Below are positions 56,991 through 64,000 of a DNA stretch of 64,000 bases, piece after piece (position 1 is the first letter of the stretch; every line of letters begins with the position of its first letter). The translations under genes and the position numbers were made by a program. The DNA comes from Wujia chipingensis (GTDB lineage Bacteria; Bacillota; Clostridia; Lachnospirales; Lachnospiraceae), in contig NZ_CP060632.1 in NCBI RefSeq assembly GCF_014337155.1, forward strand, positions 2,239,001 to 2,303,000, in the 5' to 3' direction. The notes under the pieces are model-generated. The model searched no databases. It was not told the origin of the DNA and was given only the letters and a program-made list of their open reading frames with translations.

Positions 56991-58483
56991 TATGCAAGCC
57001 CCCTTTCTGCTTCCACGGTGCCTAGAGCATCCGGACGCTTATAAGTCTTTGTACATTCAAATGCATACGCTGCGCGGATGATTGATTTCTCGTCAAATGT
57101 CTGTCCGAGCAGCTGCATGCCAACCGGCATACCATCCTTATCCTGTCCGCATGGAAGGGAAATACCCGGCAGACCGGCAAGATTTACAGATACTGTATAA
57201 ATATCTCCCAGATACATCTTGATCGGATCACTTAAAGATTCGCCCATCTTCAATGCCGTCGTTGGTGCAACCGGTCCTAAGATCACATCGTATTTTGCAA
57301 ATGCATCGTCAAAGGCTTTCTTGATCAGCGCCTTTGTCTTCAGTGCCTTTACATAATATGCATCGTAATAACCGGAGCTAAGGACGAAGGAACCAAGCAT
57401 GATACGACGCTTTACCTCTGCACCAAAGCCCTCGGAACGGGTCTTCTTATACATATTGTGAAGGTCACGGTACTCTGCGGTACGGTAACCATATTTGACA
57501 CCATCGAAACGCTCTAAGTTCGAAGATGCCTCCGCGGATGCAATGATATAATAAGCAGGAATCGCATATTCTACCATACCAAGGTCGAACTCTTCCACGA
57601 TCGCGCCCTTTTCTTCAAGCTTCTTTGCGGCTGCAAGCACGGCAGTCTTGACATCCTCATCGATACCCTCTGCGAAATAATCTCTTGGAATACCGATCTT
57701 CATACCCTTTACATCGTCCACTAATGCCGATGTGAAATCATCCTCTGCCTGTGCGTAGGAAGTGGAATCCTTGTCATCATGCTTACAGATTGCTTCAAGG
57801 ATCGTTGCACAGTCTGTTACATCCTTGGCGAGTGGTCCAATCTGATCAAGCGATGAACCATACGCGATCAAACCATAACGGGACACTCTTCCGTATGTCG
57901 GCTTGATACCTGTCACACCGCAAAATGCGGCCGGCTGACGGATACTTCCACCTGTATCGGAACCAAGTGCATATGGAATTTCCTCTGCTGCAACGGCTGC
58001 TGCCGAACCACCGGAAGAACCGCCCGGTACCTTGTCTGTATCCCACGGATTTCTTGTCACACCATAGTAAGAAGTCTCGGTTGTACTTCCCATAGCGAAC
58101 TCATCCATGTTTGTCTTTCCGATGATAACCGCACCTGCCTCCTGCAGTTTTTCAACGGCAGTTGCTGTATACGTCGGAACGAAATTACTCAGAATCTTGG
58201 AAGAACAGCTTGTAAGCATACCATTGATACACATGTTATCCTTGATGGCAACCGGAACACCAGCCAGCGGTCCGGTAAGCTCTCCACTGTCAATCTTTGC
58301 CTGAATTGCTTCCGCCTGTGCCAGTGCGCCTGCCTCATCCACAGTGACGAAACAGTTGTATGTCTCGTCGAGTGCTTTGATTCGCTCCAGACACGCCTTC
58401 GTTGCCTCTACGACGGTCACTTCTTTGTCTTTAATTTTCTTGCCGAGTTCAACGGCGGTTAATTTCATTAAATCTTTTCTCAT
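56990..58483 (-). CDS. gatA: Asp/Glu-tRNA amidotransferase subunit A
   Basis: Amidase subunit that frees ammonia from glutamine. 497 aa. Catalytic triad region: Lys in PVAIKDNMCI, and the Ser pair in PGGSSGGSAAAVAAEE with GSDTGGSIRQPA. ATG at 58483 with AAGGAGG 9 nt upstream; a later ATG at codon 6 is less well placed. Confidence 0.97.
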   Translation of the reverse strand: MRKDLMKLTAVELGKKIKDKEVTVVEATKACLERIKALDETYNCFVTVDEAGALAQAEAIQAKIDSGELTGPLAGVPVAIKDNMCINGMLTSCSSKILSNFVPTYTATAVEKLQEAGAVIIGKTNMDEFAMGSTTETSYYGVTRNPWDTDKVPGGSSGGSAAAVAAEEIPYALGSDTGGSIRQPAAFCGVTGIKPTYGRVSRYGLIAYGSSLDQIGPLAKDVTDCATILEAICKHDDKDSTSYAQAEDDFTSALVDDVKGMKIGIPRDYFAEGIDEDVKTAVLAAAKKLEEKGAIVEEFDLGMVEYAIPAYYIIASAEASSNLERFDGVKYGYRTAEYRDLHNMYKKTRSEGFGAEVKRRIMLGSFVLSSGYYDAYYVKALKTKALIKKAFDDAFAKYDVILGPVAPTTALKMGESLSDPIKMYLGDIYTVSVNLAGLPGISLPCGQDKDGMPVGMQLLGQTFDEKSIIRAAYAFECTKTYKRPDALGTVEAERGLA

Positions 58484-58497
58484 CTATACCGCCCTCC

Positions 58498-58785
58498 TTA
58501 GTCAAATGTCTTCGGCACTTTATAACAGCCATCTTTTTGCTCTGGTGCATTTGCCAGAAGATTGTCTCTGTCATCCCCATTTGTCACAACATCCTCACGG
58601 AATACGTTGCTGACCGGAAACGCATGGCTCATCGGTTCCACGGAATCGGTATCGAGCTCATTTAATTTGCTGACGTATTCCAGCATATTCGACATATCCT
58701 GCTTCGCCTGCTCCTTTTCCTCATCGGAAAGCTCGAGCTTCGCCAGAATACCTACATAATCAATTGTTTCATCTGTAATCGTCAT
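58498..58785 (-). CDS. gatC: Asp/Glu-tRNA amidotransferase subunit C
   Basis: 95 aa clamp subunit that holds GatA and GatB together. [21 protein letters not shown] at the N-terminus; VEPMSHAFP and FREDVVTNG are the conserved C-terminal parts. First gene of gatCAB. Confidence 0.95.
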   Translation of the reverse strand: MTITDETIDYVGILAKLELSDEEKEQAKQDMSNMLEYVSKLNELDTDSVEPMSHAFPVSNVFREDVVTNGDDRDNLLANAPEQKDGCYKVPKTFD

Positions 58786-58824
58786 ATTTTTCCTCCTATA
58801 ATGCTTGCGAATCTACATATTATA

Positions 58825-58951
58825 GTTTGCGAAAATAATCAATAAACCTATTATTGTTTCTGAGATGTTCGGATTTATTTTCTACGCAGACGCGCTCTCG
58901 TTCGGTTCAGCACGTAGTGGTACTACTCTTCTATTGATTATTTCCGCAAAC
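58825..58951. repeat. Inverted-repeat element, family 1 copy R3 (reduced core)
   Basis: Arms at 58825-58844 and 58932-58951 pair at 19 of 20 positions (GTTTGCGAAAATAATCAATA). Inside, GCAGACGCGCTCTCG (58886-58900) is identical to part of R1, and the following TTCGGTTCAGCACGTAG resembles R1's CTCACTTCCGCACATAG. The second conserved block of R1/R2 is missing. It lies between aspS and gatC, in the 5' region of gatCAB. Confidence 0.75.
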
Positions 58952-59017
58952 ATATCATTCATGTTAACGCAAGCAATTCATATGAAATCACAATTGCCTT
59001 CTCTTTGCTGAAAAATA

Positions 59018-60766
59018 CTACTGGCGTACTTTGATATGAACTTCACGAAGCTGCTGCTCTGTGACTTCGTTTGGTGCGCCACACATGAGATCCTGTGCGG
59101 TTCCGCTCATAGGGAATGGGATAACCTCGCGGATATTCTCCTCGTTACGAAGCAGCATGATCATACGGTCGACACCCGGAGCCATACCTGCATGTGGTGG
59201 TGCTCCAAACTGGAATGCATTGTAAAGTGCTCCAAACTTCTCCTCCAGAACACTCTTATCATAGCCTGCAATCTCAAATGCCTTCTCCATAATCTGCATG
59301 TCATGATTACGAACGGCACCGGATGAAAGCTCCACGCCATTACATACGATATCGTACTGATATGCAAGAATCTCCAGTGGATCTTTCTCATTTAATGCCT
59401 CTAAGCCGCCCTGTGGCATAGAGAATGGGTTGTGTGTAAATCCAATCTTCTTCTCTTCCACATTGTACTCAAACATCGGGAAGTCGTTAATGTAGCAGAA
59501 ACGATATGCATTCTTCTCAAGCAGATCAAGACGGTTACCAAGCTCGGTACGAATCTGTCCTGCAAAGAGAGCTGCCTGCTTCTCTGTATCGGCGATGAAG
59601 AAAATCGTATCAAGTTCCTTCAAGCCTGCGAGATCTTTGAGCTCCTGCTTCATATCATCCGGAATAAACTTGTCGATTGGTCCCTTGTAAGAACCATCTT
59701 CCAATACTTCGAGATATCCGAGTCCGCCCATACCGATAGACTGCGCGAACTTCAGCATCTTCTCATGCTGTCCCTTGGAAAGCTTCTTCTGTACTGCAAT
59801 CGCACGAACGGTCTTGCCGTGGAATGGTGCAAATGTACATCTCTGGAAGAACTCTGTCACATCGATGATCTCAAGTGGATTGCGAAGATCCGGCTTATCT
59901 GTACCATATTTCAGCATTGCTTCCTTGTAGCTGATGATTGGGTATGGTGCTTCTGTAACGGTGTATCCCTTCGGAGCGAATTTCTTAAATGCTGCGGTAA
60001 GCACTTCCTCGCCAACCTTGAATACGTCTTCCTGTGTTGCAAAGCTCATCTCGAAGTCGAGCTGATAGAACTCACCTGGGGAACGGTCGGCTCTTGCATC
60101 CTCATCACGGAAGCAAGGTGCAATCTGGAAATATTTATCAAATCCGGACACCATCAAAAGCTGCTTGTACTGCTGTGGTGCCTGTGGGAGTGCATAGAAC
60201 TTACCCTTGTATCTTCTGGATGGTACGATATAATCACGTGCGCCCTCCGGAGAAGATGCACAAAGGATTGGTGTCTGAATCTCCATGAATCCCATCTCTG
60301 TCATCTTCTGACGCAGGAATGAGATGACGTTGGAACGGAAGATCATGTTCTCCTTTACCTTGCGGTTACGAAGGTCTAAGTACCGATATTTCAGACGGAC
60401 ATCCTCACGGACTTCCTTGGAGGTTGTCACCTCGAACGGAAGCTGCTTGTACACCTTTCCTAAGATATCTACCTCATGTGCTTCCAGCTCGATTGTTCCG
60501 GTTGGAATCTTCGGATTGTATGTCTCCTCGTCACGATGCTGTACCAGTCCCGCTACGGAGATACACTGCTCCTTAGTAATTCCATCGAGCAACGTTGTAT
60601 CGCGCATAACAACCTGCATTACGCCATACATGTCCCGTAAATCCACAAAGGATACGCCACCGTGGTCACGGATGTTCTCTACCCATCCTGCCAGTCTGAT
60701 TTCTTTTCCGACAAGGTCTTCTGATACTTGCGCCATTGTCATGTCTCTGTAAATGTTTGCCTGCAT
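59018..60766 (-). CDS. aspS: Aspartyl-tRNA synthetase
   Basis: 582 aa bacterial-type class II enzyme with GAD insert. OB fold: LAGWVENIRDHGGVSFVDLRD. Class II motifs: FMEIQTPILCASSPEGARDY, CFRDEDARADRSPGEFYQLDFEMSF (motif 2) and GMAPGVDRMIMLL (motif 3). Being next to gatCAB, with no asnS seen here, it may be the non-discriminating type that also charges tRNA-Asn; this is an inference. Preceded by a T-box. Confidence 0.95.
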   Translation of the reverse strand: MQANIYRDMTMAQVSEDLVGKEIRLAGWVENIRDHGGVSFVDLRDMYGVMQVVMRDTTLLDGITKEQCISVAGLVQHRDEETYNPKIPTGTIELEAHEVDILGKVYKQLPFEVTTSKEVREDVRLKYRYLDLRNRKVKENMIFRSNVISFLRQKMTEMGFMEIQTPILCASSPEGARDYIVPSRRYKGKFYALPQAPQQYKQLLMVSGFDKYFQIAPCFRDEDARADRSPGEFYQLDFEMSFATQEDVFKVGEEVLTAAFKKFAPKGYTVTEAPYPIISYKEAMLKYGTDKPDLRNPLEIIDVTEFFQRCTFAPFHGKTVRAIAVQKKLSKGQHEKMLKFAQSIGMGGLGYLEVLEDGSYKGPIDKFIPDDMKQELKDLAGLKELDTIFFIADTEKQAALFAGQIRTELGNRLDLLEKNAYRFCYINDFPMFEYNVEEKKIGFTHNPFSMPQGGLEALNEKDPLEILAYQYDIVCNGVELSSGAVRNHDMQIMEKAFEIAGYDKSVLEEKFGALYNAFQFGAPPHAGMAPGVDRMIMLLRNEENIREVIPFPMSGTAQDLMCGAPNEVTEQQLREVHIKVRQ

Positions 60767-60786
60767 TTTCCTATCTCCTTTTCTGC

Positions 60787-61092
60787 ATTAAAAAATCCCG
60801 AAGTCAAATGTGCTTTGACCTCGGGACGAATGTACATGTGTTACATCCGCGGTACCACCCGCATTGAAACCATCTGTAATAAATATATATAAGACGGATT
60901 CCTCTCTTCATTCGTAACGTGAATGCTCCGGATAAACCTAGACCTCTTAGGATGTAGCTCCACGTAGGCTTCAGCTTATCAGCTCCGGTAGTGTTCCACC
61001 AGACATGGTGTCATGTTATGGCTCTCAGTCGGTGACCATATTCCCTGTCATGTCCTGTTGTCGGCAGTCTCCTTCAACGCTTTTTCCCTATA
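60787..61092 (-). promoter_or_regulatory. T-box riboswitch of aspS
   Basis: The about 300-nt leader ends with the T-box sequence GGTGGTACCGCGG (60847-60859), pairing with the uncharged tRNA acceptor end, then a terminator: CCCGAGGTCAAA with TTTGACTTCGGG and T6 (60787-60825). The upstream part is stem I/II-like. A GAC triplet (Asp) occurs in ACATGACACCATG in the stem I area and could be the specifier; I did not fold it. Uncharged tRNA-Asp would permit aspS transcription. Confidence 0.92.
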
Positions 61093-61101
61093 ATTGTCTC
61101 G

Positions 61102-61130
61102 ATTATAAGCTAATTATCGGCAAATGTAAA
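61102..61130 (-). promoter_or_regulatory. Promoter of the T-box-aspS transcript
   Basis: -35 TTTACA (61125-61130), 17-bp spacer, -10 TATAAT (61102-61107). Confidence 0.8.
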
Positions 61131-61148
61131 GGGATTTATACGATTTTT

Positions 61149-61631
61149 TTATTCCTTTACGAGATCACAGGTCTCATATTTCAGGATCTTCCGGAGTGCT
61201 TCCGGACTTACCTCCACCTGATAGCCGATCTTTCCTGCCGAGAACATAATTGTCTCAAAACCATTGGCGGTCTGATGGAAGAATGTACGGAACTGCTTCT
61301 TCATTCCAAGTGGTGAACATCCGCCATGAATATAGCCGGTTAACGGCAGCAATTCCTTGGACTTGATCATCGCGATGGATTTCTCGCCGGCAGCCTCTGC
61401 CGCTTTCTTCAAATCAAGCTCCTGATTGACCGGAATCACAAACACATAGTGTTCGCCGGATTTGCCGACTGTGACCAGTGTCTTAAATGCCTGATCCGGA
61501 TCCTGGTGCAGTACCTCGACAACCTCCATGCCGCCGACCGCATCCGTGCCTGCATAGCAGTAATGCTTGTATTCGATTTTCGCCTGATCGAGCAGACGCA
61601 TCACATTTGTTTTCTCTTCTTTTTTACCCAT
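61149..61631 (-). CDS. ybaK: Cys-tRNA(Pro)/aminoacyl-tRNA deacylase YbaK
   Basis: 160 aa editing-domain protein that hydrolyses mischarged Cys-tRNA-Pro. FKTLVTVGKSGEHYVFVIPVNQELD, the Lys-containing AAGEKSIAMIKSKEL and GYIHGGCSPLGMKK are the family signatures. Located upstream of the aspS promoter on the same strand. Confidence 0.93.
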   Translation of the reverse strand: MGKKEEKTNVMRLLDQAKIEYKHYCYAGTDAVGGMEVVEVLHQDPDQAFKTLVTVGKSGEHYVFVIPVNQELDLKKAAEAAGEKSIAMIKSKELLPLTGYIHGGCSPLGMKKQFRTFFHQTANGFETIMFSAGKIGYQVEVSPEALRKILKYETCDLVKE

Positions 61632-61681
61632 GTTGTTGCCTCTTTTCTATTTTGCTTATTGAAATGTATGGGCACTGCCAA

Positions 61682-63460
61682 TCACATTTTGTCATAATAT
61701 GAATCAATCAGAGCACAATCCATAATCAACACATAAAATACATTTCCATAATACCGGCTCTTCACGATTCTTCCATGATCGAATACCGGCCGATACGTTC
61801 CGTCTTTTTTCGCAAAACGGAATTTGACATAGTCATTGTTTCCACTTTTCTCCGAGTCAATCTGCTTCCAGATGCTCGTCTCAACCGCATCCTGCTCCTC
61901 CGGATGAATCAGATTCCGGAATCGTTGATCCGTATATGCAAGAAACTCATCAAAATCCTTACATCCCGCAAATTCTATCAACTCCTGATTCGCAAATAAG
62001 ATGCGGTCATTCGTTTTATCCGCAATGTATATCAGAAATGCCCCCGGCAGATTTCTTGACACATCCTGAAGTGCAAATCCCAACTGGCTTCTATTCTGCA
62101 CTTTGTAGTTACCCTCATACGCACAGCAGCTATGCTTTCCGTGTAATTTCACCGCATAAAGTGCCATATCCGCACAGCGGATTAATTCCGATACATCATC
62201 ACAATCCTTCGGATATTCTGCATACCCAAGCGAAATATAAAATGGACGTTTCTCTCCATTCTGTGTGATATATCTAGGCTGCATAGTGAATTTCTCGATT
62301 TTTTCCTTCGCTTCTGCCTCCGTCATTCCTATCAGAACCGCCGAGAATTCATCGCCACCATTTCTGCATAGAATCGCATCCTTTTCAAAAGCATTCCGCA
62401 TACTCTGCGCAAGTATCCGAAGCGCGGTATCACCTGCTTCGTGTCCATACATATCATTGATAAATTTGAAGTCATCAATGTCTGTCTGAATTCCCACGCA
62501 ATGCGCATCCGGGGTATCCTGTATTGCACTTTTGATTTGTTCATCAAACCCATCCCTGTTCAAAAGTCCGGTTAGTGGATCCGTGATTGCTATCTTCTTT
62601 AATGCTTCCCGATGAAATTCGATTACAAGAATGCCTGCCACTAATCCTGTCAAAAATAATACAATGAAGAATCCAAGAACCAGATTCGGAAGTATCTTCC
62701 ACCCTTGCTTCCATCCATCTTTTGGCGTGACTGCCAGATTAAATGTACAGCCGCCGAATTCAAACGTATATGTAACCGGATTTGTCAAATCTTCTTTCGA
62801 AAAGGATAATCTCTCACGTTCTTCCGAAAGCGGAGAAACCGTCTTGGTCAAGCAGTAATCATACCCAAAATCCGTAAGAGCCTGCACCGACTCTTCAAAA
62901 ATTTCCGGAACCCGGATAATCACTATGGTAAATCCCCAGAATACAGGATTCCCATCCGCCGCCTCAAGATAGACAGGATAGCGAACTACAATTCCACGGC
63001 CTCCCTGCTTTAAATCAAACGGTCCCTGCATCGTTACACAATTGTTATCTCTTCCATAGCGGCAGATTTCCCCACGTTTTTCATCATGAAGCAGGTCTAT
63101 CTTTCCTGCCTCATTTCCTTCCGCCGGGTAAATCTCTGTGACAACCCCATCCGGTGCAATTTGTATGCTTTGAACAAAATCTGACATCAGATTCTCAGAT
63201 ACCTTTTCAAAATTGTCAATTGTCCCATTCCCGCTGATTATGATCGCTTTCAGTGCATCGGCAATAGCAACTCCGCGGTTCATATCGTCGCGTAGTCGTT
63301 CCGCATAGGTGCTTGCATTCAGCTCCGTAATCATCCGCACCTGTTTTCGGTTTGTATCATAAGAATGATGTATAAATGCTGTCAAAATCAAACATCCGAC
63401 TACAAAAGTCAGCAACGGAAGCATCCATTTTTTATTATATTGTTTCTGAAGGAATCGCAT
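61682..63460 (-). CDS. Membrane diguanylate cyclase with CHASE-like sensor and C-terminal PAS
   Basis: About 592 aa from the ATG at 63460; an in-frame GTG 27 nt upstream lacks an SD. TM1 (about 12-30), an extracytoplasmic CHASE-type sensor (about 31-265, with ELNASTYAERLRDDMNRGV), TM2 (about 268-292). The GGDEF domain (about 300-460) has ITDPLTGLLNRDGFDEQI and an intact RNGGDEFSAV active site; no RxxD inhibitory site is obvious five residues before it. A PAS domain ends the protein. Makes cyclic-di-GMP, the substrate class of the HD-GYP protein at 35-36 kb. Confidence 0.92.
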   Translation of the reverse strand: MRFLQKQYNKKWMLPLLTFVVGCLILTAFIHHSYDTNRKQVRMITELNASTYAERLRDDMNRGVAIADALKAIIISGNGTIDNFEKVSENLMSDFVQSIQIAPDGVVTEIYPAEGNEAGKIDLLHDEKRGEICRYGRDNNCVTMQGPFDLKQGGRGIVVRYPVYLEAADGNPVFWGFTIVIIRVPEIFEESVQALTDFGYDYCLTKTVSPLSEERERLSFSKEDLTNPVTYTFEFGGCTFNLAVTPKDGWKQGWKILPNLVLGFFIVLFLTGLVAGILVIEFHREALKKIAITDPLTGLLNRDGFDEQIKSAIQDTPDAHCVGIQTDIDDFKFINDMYGHEAGDTALRILAQSMRNAFEKDAILCRNGGDEFSAVLIGMTEAEAKEKIEKFTMQPRYITQNGEKRPFYISLGYAEYPKDCDDVSELIRCADMALYAVKLHGKHSCCAYEGNYKVQNRSQLGFALQDVSRNLPGAFLIYIADKTNDRILFANQELIEFAGCKDFDEFLAYTDQRFRNLIHPEEQDAVETSIWKQIDSEKSGNNDYVKFRFAKKDGTYRPVFDHGRIVKSRYYGNVFYVLIMDCALIDSYYDKM

Positions 63461-63709
63461 TGTTTCGTCTGTCTCCTCAATCTGCACCCGATCTCGTTCG
63501 GTTCAATAAATTGTCCTATATTCTATCGCATCTTTTTCCGTTTGACAATCTTTCATTTTTTCACTTTTCAGAGAATTTCCCACTTATCTATATTCCAAAC
63601 ATTTTACCTAATATGCTTATGGAAAAAGGTAAAATCACAAGCCATGCCCCATTCACAGCCCTTCGGGCTGTTTCATGGACGGCTGGCGCCGTATAAAACA
63701 GCAAAAATA

Positions 63710-63740
63710 AACGCCCCTGCAAGTATACTTGCGGAGCGTT
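63710..63740 (-). terminator. Terminator of the rubrerythrin-family gene
   Basis: Minus strand AACGCTCCGCAAGT with ACTTGCAGGGGCGTT, short loop, followed by TATTTTTG; 29 nt past the stop. Confidence 0.85.
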
Positions 63741-63768
63741 ATTTTTACTGTTTTGCATGGCTTGTAGC

Positions 63769-64000
63769 TTAACCAAAGTACCTCTTAAGTAATCCTTCTA
63801 ATGCTTTGCCATGTCTTGCCTCGTCTCTTGCCATCTCATGAACCGTGTCATGGATTGCATCCAGATTATTCTTCTTTGCACATTTTGCAAGGTCAACCTT
63901 TCCTGCTGTTGCGCCATATTCGCAGTCAACTCTCCAAGCAAGATTCTTCTTGGTAGAGCTTGTCATGTTTGGCTCTAAGTCCTCACCTAACATCTCAGCA
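63769..64000 (-). CDS. Rubrerythrin-family diiron protein, C-terminal part (runs off right edge)
   Basis: About 77 C-terminal residues are in the window and the frame is still open at 64000. The helix [20 protein letters not shown] carries the E-x-x-R-D-E-x-x-H type diiron ligands of the ferritin-like fold, and the [14 protein letters not shown] region matches rubrerythrin-type peroxidases of anaerobes. It ends at LLKRYFG without a rubredoxin domain, so any rubredoxin part would be at the N-terminus outside the window. Likely role: peroxide removal. Confidence 0.85.
   Translation of the reverse strand, partial: AEMLGEDLEPNMTSSTKKNLAWRVDCEYGATAGKVDLAKCAKKNNLDAIHDTVHEMARDEARHGKALEGLLKRYFG

Noticed and set aside
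1..64000. CRISPR arrays, prophage, IS elements, tRNA or rRNA genes
   Set aside because: No regularly spaced repeats, integrase, transposase or structural RNA gene could be recognised on either strand.

Overview
The window looks like a chromosomal segment of a low-to-moderate GC Clostridia, most likely Lachnospiraceae. The evidence is gene content: a clostridial ChW-repeat protein, a DUF6465-type Ala/Lys-rich protein, a PPi-type phosphofructokinase, GatCAB beside aspS behind a T-box, an Amt-PII fusion, and TTG/GTG starts behind strong Shine-Dalgarno (SD) sites. I see no phage, IS, rRNA, tRNA or CRISPR. The family assignment is an inference.

Layout. 1-3.3 kb: 5' part of rpoB, rplL, rplJ and an L10 leader. 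3.4-8.6 kb: cell-wall amidase, GH13 glycosidase, clpB. 8.8-13.9 kb: ppx-ppk-purine permease operon (polyphosphate). 14.3-16 kb: folP-folBK. 16.3-19.3 kb: class III aminotransferase with Fe-alcohol dehydrogenase, and a cytidylate-kinase-like protein. 19.4-21.9 kb: polar amino-acid ABC importer. 22.2-25.1 kb: polysaccharide deacetylase, folC, HD protein. 25.2-27.9 kb: unknown proteins, including a Cys-rich protein and a lipoprotein with 11-residue repeats. 28-31.3 kb: clpX, PII, glycerophosphodiesterase, proC. 31.4-38.6 kb: DUF6465 protein, acyltransferase, Amt-PII fusion, HD-GYP response regulator, DUF342/FapA-like protein with N-terminal repeats. 39-48.3 kb: galE, PPi-PFK, gltD, gltB. 48.5-55.2 kb: envelope genes (LCP ligase, UDPGP-family nucleotidyltransferase, ChW-CAP protein, rfbB) and a MerR-methyltransferase fusion. 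55.5-61.6 kb: gatCAB, aspS with T-box, ybaK. 61.7-64 kb: diguanylate cyclase and a rubrerythrin-family fragment.

Themes: nitrogen assimilation (GltBD, Amt-PII, stand-alone PII, ProC), folate synthesis (FolP, FolBK, FolC), envelope biogenesis and cyclic-di-GMP signalling.

The most unusual signal is non-coding. Two families of intergenic inverted repeats each have a conserved core inside long complementary arms whose sequence differs between copies while pairing is kept. Family 1 is at 13973-14205, 41905-42131 and 58825-58951, with a short related piece near 63492. Family 2 is at 55192-55274 and 55444-55525. This is what a structured RNA with strong covariation, or an unusual palindromic element, would look like. 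A second notable signal is a promoter with a 19-bp spacer and central dyad (the MerR-target architecture) between the MerR-methyltransferase gene and rfbB.
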